This document shows positions 56,361 through 64,000 of a stretch of DNA of 64,000 nt, piece by piece. The notes under the pieces were generated by a model, which saw nothing but the letters and a program-made list of their open reading frames with translations, ran no database searches and was not told the origin of the DNA. The stretch is from Psychrobacter arenosus (GTDB lineage: Bacteria > Pseudomonadota > Gammaproteobacteria > Pseudomonadales > Moraxellaceae), in NCBI RefSeq assembly GCF_904848165.1, contig NZ_LR884459.1:806001-870000 (forward strand), read 5' to 3'. The position numbers and the translations under genes are program-made. Within the stretch, counting starts at the first letter, position 1. Each line of letters starts with the position of its first letter.

Positions 56361-57431
56361 ATGACCTTACCGCCATTGCGCACCCTTGCCCTATCTTTAT
56401 GCTTAACCCTGCCTATCCTAGCTACCTCTACTCAAGCGAATGTCTTGCCGTCATTAAGTGCGACTGCAGCCACTGTGAGTCAAAAGTCACAACCTGTGTC
56501 CGTGTATTTTTTGAACGGCATCTCCAACACCGATACCCAAGCACAGACGTCAGCAATTGCCCTGTTTAATCGCTTAAAAGACGACAATTATTTTGCCCAG
56601 TTGATTGATAATCGCCAAGTCAGTTTACGCACTCTGTATAACCCGACCGATCCGCTGTTGGGGGATATTTACGAGCTCGATGCGCAGGCTAAGATTCAAA
56701 AAAGAGCCTTAGCCGCCACCAAAGCTCGCGTTGATAATGAGCATTTGGCCGATATTTATGATGCTGCCGATTTAGCGGTAGTACGTCAGGCGATTTATGA
56801 TGAAGAAATCTATAATGCGAACCAAGCCTACCGGGCAGAAAGCTATTGGAAAATTGATTTTATCCATACGGCAGGCAACCGCGCGATTGACCATTACAAT
56901 AAAATGGCGGCGGAAGTGAAACGCTCGCTATTGGCAGGCGAAAAAGTGGTGGTCGTCGCGCATTCGCAAGGCAACTATGTCGCGCAAGGCTTGTATGGCA
57001 ATTTAGCGCAAGACCCAGCAGTCCGCCAAGGTCTGAGCAATAATTTAAAAATTGTCGGAGTGGCCAACGTTTCCGCTACCAGCCCCTCTGGTCTTTATCT
57101 CACCAATGCGGACGACCAAGCGGTGTACTTCTTCCATGCCGTTCAGGGGGGTCAGCCTATGGTGGCGAACTTTACCCCGCGCTTTGCTAATGGCGAAAAG
57201 CTAGGGGGCGTTTGGGAGTCTAAAGTACAAAAGCAAAATGACGCTCAAAACCATGGTTTTATCGAGACCTATCTATCCGCTCGCTTTAGCGAAGGTCAAG
57301 ATTTTGTGCCCCATTATCCAGAAATCATTGATAACCCCACACAAAATACGGCGCAAGAGATTGCCCCTAAAAGCATCTACAGTGTCATCGTCAATGATGT
57401 GAGCAACAGTTTTAAACGGATGCTAGGCTAA
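56361..57431 (+). CDS. Secreted alpha/beta-hydrolase-like protein
   Basis: This 356-residue protein has an N-terminal signal peptide (LALSLCLTLPILATSTQA). The nucleophile elbow VVVVAHSQGNYVAQ near residue 200 gives catalytic Ser in HSQGN. A downstream His in NHGFIETY near 305 and acidic residues before it fit a Ser-Asp-His triad, as in lipases and esterases. An early VYFLNGISN strand-loop could provide the oxyanion hole. Substrate is unknown. AGGAGA precedes the ATG. It is monocistronic. Confidence 0.75.
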   Translation: MTLPPLRTLALSLCLTLPILATSTQANVLPSLSATAATVSQKSQPVSVYFLNGISNTDTQAQTSAIALFNRLKDDNYFAQLIDNRQVSLRTLYNPTDPLLGDIYELDAQAKIQKRALAATKARVDNEHLADIYDAADLAVVRQAIYDEEIYNANQAYRAESYWKIDFIHTAGNRAIDHYNKMAAEVKRSLLAGEKVVVVAHSQGNYVAQGLYGNLAQDPAVRQGLSNNLKIVGVANVSATSPSGLYLTNADDQAVYFFHAVQGGQPMVANFTPRFANGEKLGGVWESKVQKQNDAQNHGFIETYLSARFSEGQDFVPHYPEIIDNPTQNTAQEIAPKSIYSVIVNDVSNSFKRMLG

Positions 57432-57655
57432 TCTTAAAACAGAATAGTCTTACAACTGCGCAACATTTGCTTGCATCATCACATCATTGTAGAAGTGGTC
57501 ATTTAATCCTATGCTTGGTATCTTATAGCTGATTTTTAGTTTAAGGGCGTGAAAGCTGGCGTTTTATATGATTTTAGGATTATTTTCCTATTCAAATATG
57601 CTTAGTGTCCACAGCGCTCAATCACTATTTGCTACAAGAAAACCAGAGGATTCTG

Positions 57656-57982
57656 ATGAAACTATTGAAAGTGCTACCCCTTGCCCTATTGGGTTTTGTG
57701 ATGATGCCGCAAGCTAATGCGGCAGACATTAAACAGGCGCAAATTGATAACTGTGTGAATGGCACGGTTAAATATAAAATGGCAGACAAAACTACTGCGA
57801 CTAAACTGTGTAAATGTACGGTTGGGGTACGCAGTGAGATGACCATAGGCCAGATGTGGGAAATTGAGAGTATGGCGCAAAGTAAAAAAGACCCCTCTAC
57901 CCTACCTTACGTGAAAAAAATGCAAAAAGAGCTACAGCAATGTGCCGCTGGTCTAGATCTTAAGCCACCTCAAAAAGGCTAA
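57656..57982 (+). CDS. Small periplasmic protein with conserved cysteines
   Basis: This 108-residue protein starts at the ATG at 57656, where AGAGGA lies six bases upstream. The longer frame from 57605 has no such site. The signal peptide ends at QANA, and the mature part has cysteines in DNCVNGT, KLCKCTVG and QQCAAG, which could form two disulfides. I do not recognise the family. It may be exported and oxidised by DsbA. Confidence 0.65.
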   Translation: MKLLKVLPLALLGFVMMPQANAADIKQAQIDNCVNGTVKYKMADKTTATKLCKCTVGVRSEMTIGQMWEIESMAQSKKDPSTLPYVKKMQKELQQCAAGLDLKPPQKG

Positions 57983-58116
57983 TCTTTAAGCCATTACCGA
58001 CTAATAAGAATTTGATCGATAGTAATTAAGCTGGCATCTGTCAGCTTTTTTTTATAGCATATCTTTAACCCTCTCTTTTAACCCATTCTTAATACTGATA
58101 ATGCTAAGGTTTTATT

Positions 58117-58617
58117 ATGGCTAAGCCCACTGAAGAAGTCCTCGCCCTACCTGATTTTGCAGTGCCGATGGTACGTCGTCTCGATGGTCACTTTATTGAA
58201 AATGAGCTGAGCTTAAAAGAGCTGATGAGCCCTAAGCAAAAGGGTCTTATTTTATACTTTTATCCGAAAGACAATACGCCAGGCTGCACCACTCAGGCGC
58301 TAGACTTTACTGATAAGCTGAATGAATTTGATGACCTTGGCTACGATATTATCGGCGTATCACGTGACAGTATCGAGTCGCATAAAAAATTTATCGATAA
58401 GCAAGACTTGCAGATTACTTTGGTGAGCGATGAAGATGAGCGTCTGTGTCAGTACTTTGACGTGATTAAAGAAAAAAATATGTACGGTAAAACCGTCTTA
58501 GGACTAGTGCGCTCTACCTTTGTCTTTGATAAAGCAGGCAACTTAACCCATGCCCAACGTAACTTACGGGCGAAAGACTATGCCGAGCGCTTGCTCGCTA
58601 CGTTAGCGGAGGCTTAG
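58117..58617 (+). CDS. bcp: Thioredoxin-dependent peroxiredoxin (Bcp/PrxQ)
   Basis: This 166-residue cytosolic peroxiredoxin reduces hydroperoxides. The peroxidatic Cys57 lies in the TPGCTTQ motif (Thr54, Pro55). The resolving Cys five residues later, found in E. coli Bcp, is absent (QALDF), and the only other Cys is Cys111. The protein is therefore either a one-Cys or an atypical two-Cys enzyme. Confidence 0.92.
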   Translation: MAKPTEEVLALPDFAVPMVRRLDGHFIENELSLKELMSPKQKGLILYFYPKDNTPGCTTQALDFTDKLNEFDDLGYDIIGVSRDSIESHKKFIDKQDLQITLVSDEDERLCQYFDVIKEKNMYGKTVLGLVRSTFVFDKAGNLTHAQRNLRAKDYAERLLATLAEA

Positions 58618-58808
58618 GGCATTGAACACTAGATAACGTGTTTTTTTAGCTTGGCATAGATAACAATACACTATAACTCGCGCTTTTATAATGATAATAA
58701 ACCTACAGTCCTCAAACCTCTTTAATGCTATTTTGACTTAACTAGATGGTTATCAACCCTGCTGGTTATTAACCTTGCTTGACTTTTTATTTAATTTTAA
58801 GGATTTTT

Positions 58809-60260
58809 ATGAGCTCTTCTGCTACTGACGCCGCTGCCAACCCGTCCAAAGTCACGCGTCAGGTTGATGTGGTGATAATTGGTGCGGGTACTGCTGGACA
58901 AAACGCTTTTAAACAAGCCCGCAAACAGACAGACAACGTGCTGATTATTAACGAAGGCTATTGGACGACCACTTGTGCGCAAGTCGGTTGTATGCCCAGT
59001 AAACTGCTGATTGCTGCCGCTGAACGGGCTTATCATGCTAATAATTCAGCTGAGTTTGGGGTTGAGGCTGCAGCGACTATTAACGGCAAACAAGTTATGC
59101 AGCGCGTGCGTAAACTGCGTGATTCCTTTACCTCTTATGTGCAAGGTCAAGTTGACAGTTGGGATGAGCAGCAGAAAATAGACGGTAGAGCCAGTATTAA
59201 TAAAGCCGGCCACATTGAAGTCAATGATGAAGTCATTGCCGCCAAACAAGTTATCATAGCTACTGGTACCAAACCTTTTGTGCCTGAAGGCTGGCAGGAG
59301 GCCTTGGGCGAGCGTCTATTTACCTCGGACACTATCTTTGAAATTGAAGATTTACCCCAGTCATTGGCGGTAGTAGGTGCAGGAGCTATCGGTCTGGAAT
59401 TGGCGCAGAGCTTTGCAAGATTGGGTGTCAAAGTCACCGTATTCAACCGTCAGGATGGGGTGGGCGGCATCAAAGACGCTAAGGTCAATGAGCGCGCTAT
59501 TGCTTGTCTACAGCAAGAATTACCTATGGAATTAGGCAGTAAAATCACTAAGGTGGAGACAGTTGCTGACCAAGCCGTGCTTCATTACACCGATGCCGAT
59601 GGCAAAGAGCAGACTTGGCAAGGCGACTGGGTGCTAGCGGCCACCGGACGTAAAAATAATTTAGACGGTTTAGGCGTTGAAAATCTAGGCGTGACTTTAG
59701 ATGAGAAAAACCGCCCACAGAATATGAGCAAGAATACTGGCCAGATTGGTGAGCTCGATGTTTATATCATCGGCGATGCGAATATGCATTTACCGCTATT
59801 GCATGTCGCTAGCGATGAAGGTTTCAGTGCCGGCTCGGTCGTTTGTGATGACAGCAGCGGCGCTTATATTCGTCCGCCAGCGCCCCCTATCTCTATCGTC
59901 TTTTGTGAGCCACAAATTATGGCCGTGGGCAGAACCTTGGCTGAGATTGAGGATGAAGGACTGGCCTATGTCATTGGCGAAGTCGACTTTGCCAATCAAG
60001 GTCGTAGCCGTATTATGGGCGTTGACTGTGGCTTACTGCGCATCTATGGCTGTAAAGAAACCGATAAAGTACTGGGCGCCTGTATGGTAGGTCCGGATGC
60101 TGAATATATTGCCCATATTTTAGCGACGGCACTCACCAATCAAATCACGGTCAAGCAGTTATTGGCTGCCCCTTTTTATCACCCTACGATATTAGAGGGC
60201 TTGCGTACAGCGCTACGCGGGGTGCAGGATAAGATGAATATTCCGCATCAAACGGATTAA
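58809..60260 (+). CDS. Dihydrolipoamide-dehydrogenase-like flavoprotein
   Basis: This 483-residue class I pyridine-nucleotide-disulfide oxidoreductase starts at the ATG at 58809, with AAGGA before it. The FAD-binding motif is VVIIGAGTAGQNA. The redox disulfide is C56-A-Q-V-G-C61. The NAD-binding motif is LAVVGAGAIGLELAQSFA, and the second FAD motif GDAN follows. The C terminus has FYHPTILEGLRTAL, with His and Glu in the positions of the catalytic His/Glu pair. No lipoamide-dependent dehydrogenase subunits are nearby, so its partner is unknown. Dihydrolipoyl dehydrogenase is the conservative name. Confidence 0.8.
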   Translation: MSSSATDAAANPSKVTRQVDVVIIGAGTAGQNAFKQARKQTDNVLIINEGYWTTTCAQVGCMPSKLLIAAAERAYHANNSAEFGVEAAATINGKQVMQRVRKLRDSFTSYVQGQVDSWDEQQKIDGRASINKAGHIEVNDEVIAAKQVIIATGTKPFVPEGWQEALGERLFTSDTIFEIEDLPQSLAVVGAGAIGLELAQSFARLGVKVTVFNRQDGVGGIKDAKVNERAIACLQQELPMELGSKITKVETVADQAVLHYTDADGKEQTWQGDWVLAATGRKNNLDGLGVENLGVTLDEKNRPQNMSKNTGQIGELDVYIIGDANMHLPLLHVASDEGFSAGSVVCDDSSGAYIRPPAPPISIVFCEPQIMAVGRTLAEIEDEGLAYVIGEVDFANQGRSRIMGVDCGLLRIYGCKETDKVLGACMVGPDAEYIAHILATALTNQITVKQLLAAPFYHPTILEGLRTALRGVQDKMNIPHQTD

Positions 60261-60336
60261 GCGAGGCCGATGTGGCACAAGCCTTCATGATATGATAAGT
60301 ATTATTATAAAGAGTCACTCTCTACTGGGCTAAAAC

Positions 60337-61512
60337 ATGGCAATAGCGAGCATAACGGAATTTTTTCAGGAGATTGCACGAGATTTGCATACCAGCTTTT
60401 ATCTGGCAATTGGTGGCACCTTAGAAGAAGAAACCCGCGACTGGTCTTCTCGCGCTGCTGATCTCGCCAGCACCGGTATTAAGATTATAATCTTGCTCGC
60501 CTTAGTCGGTTTTTTATACTGGCTGACCATTTATATCTTGAAACACAACCAAGAGCGCCTGCGCCTCAGTGAAAGACGGTTGAAAATTACCCGTTCAGTT
60601 TTGCGCTATATCTGGATTGTGCTCAGCATTATCGCGGTAATGAGCCAAACCAGCGTGGAGCCCGGTACGGTAAAGGCCACGGCTAAAGCCAGTACTTGGG
60701 CAGGTATTTACTTTGTGCTATGGACGACCTCCGGTCATGTCATCCATAAGGTTTTAGAGCATTACGGGCTTAATGCTTCGATCGAGCAGCTGCTTAAAAA
60801 CGTTCTCTCCGTGCTCATCATCGTGTTGGGCATGGCGAGTGTCATGGCGCAGTTTGGCTTTGATATTGTCTCCTTGGTAGCAGGTTTAGGAATAGCCGGT
60901 TTAGCGGTTGGTTTTGCCGCTCAGTCGACGTTGGCAAACTTTATTGCCGGTATTACCATCTTGATGGAGCAGTCTTTTCAAGTGGGCGATTGGATCAGTA
61001 TCGGCGATAAAGAAGGCCGCGTGGTGCTTATTTCCCTACGCACCACCCATGTGCTGACCCGCGATAACATCACTATCATTGTGCCCAACTCTAACGTGGC
61101 TTCCTCTGAGGTTATTAACTTAACGTCTAAAAACTTCATTCGCTTTGATATTCGCATTCGGATTGCCTTTGAAGCCGATATCGATGCGGCGCGCGCTGTT
61201 ATTTTAAAAGTATTGGAAGAGACCAATAACGTATTAGCTCGCCCTGAAACCTCGGCGACTATCGATGAGATTGGCGAGTATGGGATATTCTTTAAAGTGC
61301 GGTTTTGGGTGACCCCTGCGGCCGTCGCGCGCATGCCGAAGATGAAAGAAGGTATTTTGGAGAATGTAAAAAAGGCCTTAGATGCCGCCGATATTGCCAT
61401 TCCTTACCCGCATATGCGCTTGCTCATGCCCAAAGACGTGGACTATCCTATCCCTACCAAACCTTTTGAGACCACTACGCATATAGCCACAAATAAAGGG
61501 AATAGCGATTAG
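60337..61512 (+). CDS. Small-conductance mechanosensitive channel (MscS family)
   Basis: This 391-residue inner-membrane channel releases solutes on osmotic downshock. It has an N-terminal amphipathic part, then helices at about 45-70, 85-105 and 110-135. The pore helix has the Gly/Ala pattern VAGLGIAGLAVGFAAQSTLANFIAG. The MscS beta domain follows (QVGDWISIGDKEGRVVLISLR, THVLTRDNITIIVPNSNVASSEV) and a C-terminal alpha/beta domain. The length is that of longer MscS-type channels. Confidence 0.92.
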   Translation: MAIASITEFFQEIARDLHTSFYLAIGGTLEEETRDWSSRAADLASTGIKIIILLALVGFLYWLTIYILKHNQERLRLSERRLKITRSVLRYIWIVLSIIAVMSQTSVEPGTVKATAKASTWAGIYFVLWTTSGHVIHKVLEHYGLNASIEQLLKNVLSVLIIVLGMASVMAQFGFDIVSLVAGLGIAGLAVGFAAQSTLANFIAGITILMEQSFQVGDWISIGDKEGRVVLISLRTTHVLTRDNITIIVPNSNVASSEVINLTSKNFIRFDIRIRIAFEADIDAARAVILKVLEETNNVLARPETSATIDEIGEYGIFFKVRFWVTPAAVARMPKMKEGILENVKKALDAADIAIPYPHMRLLMPKDVDYPIPTKPFETTTHIATNKGNSD

Positions 61513-61699
61513 TATCTTCCTACCTTTTACCGCCGTGAATTTTCTATAGCGCCTGCAAATATGGTAAAATCCACCCAATAATCTCTGCGGCGTTATTTAT
61601 TAGCAAAATAAGCGCCTAGCAGATACCCATTTGCTTCACTCTTTGCAGCATCCTTTGACCCCGCCCTTTTGTTATATCCATTCTTTTATAGGTAGCCGA

Positions 61700-64000
61700 A
61701 TGACCCCTAGCGACTCAGTAACTCCGCAGTTTGACTTTATTATTACTTGCGCCGATGGCTTAGAGGTGCCGCTGCAGACGGAGCTGACCAGCTTCAATAT
61801 TAATAGTGATATCAAAAGTACGGGCCGTTTAGCCGTCCGTGGTACTTTGGCAGATTTATATAAAATTTGTTTGTGGTCACGCGTCGCCTCACGCGTCTTA
61901 ATGCTAATTAAGCGTCGTAATATTAATAAAGAATACGATGTGGCTGAGCAAGTTTATGGTCTCGCTAAATCGGTGGATTGGACCGAACAATTACATGTTG
62001 ATCAAACCTTTGCTATTCGCTTATCGGTTGATAAGCGCGTAAGCGTCAGCCAACAATTTGGCATGTTGCGGATTAAAGATGCTATCTCTGATGTCTTTAA
62101 TGACAAAATGGGCAGCCGTCCTGATGTGGATAGCAAAAATCCTGACTACTCTATTTTTGCCACTATTAACGACAAGCAAGCTGAGCTATATTTGGATCTG
62201 TCCGGTACTAGCTTGCACCGTCGTGGTTACCGCGTCGCCATGACTGATGCTCCGCTCAAAGAAAACTTAGCCGCTGCCCTACTTTATAGCAGCGGCTGGC
62301 ATGAAAACCCTGTGCCACGTTTAGAGACTGTTGAGCAAAATGTCATTAATCAAAATGTCATTGAGCAAGATACCAGTGCAGAGATTGAGACCGCATCAGA
62401 TAGCGTTGCAACTGCTCCTACGCCTAAAATGGGTAAACGTGCTAGTAAATTCGATGCCCTTATCGATCCAATGTGTGGTTCTGGAACCTTTTTAATCGAA
62501 GCCTTATTAATGACTTGCGATTACCCGGTAGGTATCGACAAAGCCGAAAGCCAGTTTGGTTTCTATGGCTGGGGGCATCATGACGAAGACTTGTGGGAGC
62601 AGATGCGTAGCGAAGCCCAAGAGCGCTTTCATAACGCCTTAGCTGCCGTCACTGAGCAGCCAGAGACTTATCTGCCGACCATTATTGGTTACGATGCGGA
62701 TGTAGGGGCTATTCGCGCAGTGCATAAAAACTTAATTGCCGCCGGACTACAGGATATCATTCCACACATTACTCTAGAGCAGCGCGCATTAAGCCATTTA
62801 AGAGACGGCTTGACTCAATTTTTAGAGGCCGGTGAGCTTAAGCGTCCGTTAATTATCACTAACCCACCATATGGTGAGCGTTTAGGCACGGAAGACACCA
62901 TTCGCCCGCTATATCAAGGGCTTGGTTTGATCTTGCAAGATACCTTTAAAGCCGCGCAAGCGCTGCAGTCTAATAAGTCGAAGGGCAAAGGCTCTAAACG
63001 CAAGCCGCGTAAGAAAGACCATAGCCAAGTGACGTTGGGCGTATTAGCTGCGCAAGTTGAACATGCTGATACCCTACCGATTAGTGAGCCACAGACCCTG
63101 CGTTGTCATAATGGTGCGATTACCGTCTATTTCCGTTATGGCGCGTTAATCCAAGATACCGCTAACAGTATTATCGAGAGTTTTGACAAGTCAGAAGTCG
63201 TGTTTGAGCAAGGCCAAGACTTTATCAACCGCCTACAGAAAAACTTGGCGCATATGAAGAAGCTTGCAGCGAAGGAAGACGTGACCAATTTACGCGTTTA
63301 CGATGCTGATTTGCCGGACTATAAAGTTGCTATCGACGTCTATGGCGACTACGTCCATGTGCAAGAATATGCGCCACCAAAGACTATCCCACCAGAGACC
63401 GCTAAGCGTCGTTTCAACCTAGCTTTATTGGGTGTGCGCGAGGTGTTAAAGTTAAACCGTGAGCAAGTCTTTATTAAGACCCGTGCCCGTCAATCGGGTA
63501 ATGAGCAGTACAGCAAGCAAACTAAGAGTGAAAAGAAAGGTAAGTTCTATATCGTGCGAGAAGACAAAGCCTATTTCTTTGTTAACTTTACGGATTACTT
63601 AGATACCGGTCTGTTTGTCGATCACCGTAATATGCGTAAATTGGTGAAATCGCACAGCTATCGCGGGGATGTGCTAAACCTATTTGCTTATACTTGTACC
63701 GCCAGTGTGCATGCGGCTATTGCAGGTGCGAAGACCGTTACTAGCGTGGATTTATCACAGAACTATCTGGATTGGGGCAAGCAAAACTTTGCCTTAAACG
63801 GCTTGGACATCAGCGGCAGCAAATATCGTTTCGTAGCTGAAGATATCTTTGAGTGGATTAAAGACAATACCGAGCAGTTTGATACCATCTTTATTGACCC
63901 ACCGACTTTCTCCAACTCGAAGAAGTTCCAAGGAACTTTCGATGTACAACGCGACCATGCGGCCTTAATTAATCGTGCGATGAACCGCTTACGTACCGAT
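61700..64000 (+). CDS. rlmKL: Bifunctional 23S rRNA methyltransferase RlmKL, partial (right edge)
   Basis: This frame is open from the ATG at 61700 to the window edge, 767 residues, incomplete at the C terminus. It encodes a fused methyltransferase making m2G2445 (RlmL half) and m7G2069 (RlmK half) in 23S rRNA. An N-terminal THUMP-type domain is followed by an RlmL domain with DPMCGSGTFLIEALL (codons in frame at 62465) and NPPYGERLGT. The RlmK domain has NLFAYTCTASVHAAIAGA and DPPTFSNSKKF at the right edge. A hydrophilic insertion around residues 210-250 separates the THUMP part from the catalytic motif. Confidence 0.94.
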   Translation, partial: MTPSDSVTPQFDFIITCADGLEVPLQTELTSFNINSDIKSTGRLAVRGTLADLYKICLWSRVASRVLMLIKRRNINKEYDVAEQVYGLAKSVDWTEQLHVDQTFAIRLSVDKRVSVSQQFGMLRIKDAISDVFNDKMGSRPDVDSKNPDYSIFATINDKQAELYLDLSGTSLHRRGYRVAMTDAPLKENLAAALLYSSGWHENPVPRLETVEQNVINQNVIEQDTSAEIETASDSVATAPTPKMGKRASKFDALIDPMCGSGTFLIEALLMTCDYPVGIDKAESQFGFYGWGHHDEDLWEQMRSEAQERFHNALAAVTEQPETYLPTIIGYDADVGAIRAVHKNLIAAGLQDIIPHITLEQRALSHLRDGLTQFLEAGELKRPLIITNPPYGERLGTEDTIRPLYQGLGLILQDTFKAAQALQSNKSKGKGSKRKPRKKDHSQVTLGVLAAQVEHADTLPISEPQTLRCHNGAITVYFRYGALIQDTANSIIESFDKSEVVFEQGQDFINRLQKNLAHMKKLAAKEDVTNLRVYDADLPDYKVAIDVYGDYVHVQEYAPPKTIPPETAKRRFNLALLGVREVLKLNREQVFIKTRARQSGNEQYSKQTKSEKKGKFYIVREDKAYFFVNFTDYLDTGLFVDHRNMRKLVKSHSYRGDVLNLFAYTCTASVHAAIAGAKTVTSVDLSQNYLDWGKQNFALNGLDISGSKYRFVAEDIFEWIKDNTEQFDTIFIDPPTFSNSKKFQGTFDVQRDHAALINRAMNRLRTD

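Overview
The window looks like a chromosomal segment of a gammaproteobacterium of the family Moraxellaceae, most probably Psychrobacter. I infer this from moderate GC with AT-rich spacers, the leuC-gst-leuD-leuB arrangement, the petABC-sspA-sspB block, and a surface-lipoprotein (Slam) locus. No rRNA, tRNA, CRISPR array, transposase or phage gene was seen.

Layout. 1-6.1 kb (minus strand): a truncated peptidoglycan-binding secreted protein, then the leucine genes leuC, gst, leuD, a small lipoprotein and leuB. 6.9-10 kb (plus strand): a LysR regulator and the proline symporter gene putP, which has a strong terminator hairpin just before its ribosome-binding site. 10.2-28.2 kb (minus strand): the accessory island of the window, described below. 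28.5-41.8 kb: slyX, uup, the cytochrome bc1 operon petABC, sspA, sspB, dcd, a DUF2804 gene, a Sel1-repeat protein, apbC/mrp and mgtE. 42-46.5 kb: a divergent ketone-body module (3-hydroxybutyrate dehydrogenase, scoB and scoA facing a GntP-type permease). 47-49 kb: metG. 49.5-55.4 kb: an ABC importer with three tandem lipoprotein substrate-binding proteins, one permease and one ATPase. 55.5-64 kb: a lipoprotein, a secreted alpha/beta-hydrolase, a small cysteine-containing periplasmic protein, a Bcp peroxiredoxin, a dihydrolipoamide-dehydrogenase-like flavoprotein, an MscS channel and rlmKL, which runs off the right edge.

The exceptional region is 10.2-28.2 kb. In transcription order it encodes two FadL-family outer-membrane channels, an 890-residue TbpB-like lipoprotein, a third FadL channel, a frameshifted 3' remnant of another such lipoprotein, a 1936-residue lipoprotein with four barrel-type domains spaced by Ala-rich helical stalks, and two Slam translocons. 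In the Slam systems known to me (TbpB/TbpA, HpuA/HpuB, HphA/HphR) the surface lipoprotein partners a TonB-dependent receptor. None is present here and FadL channels take that position. Shared signal peptides, a shared CATGGAGGA leader, related terminators and a candidate Fur box suggest one co-evolving, possibly iron-responsive system. My inference is that it captures a hydrophobic ligand at the cell surface and hands it to FadL channels.
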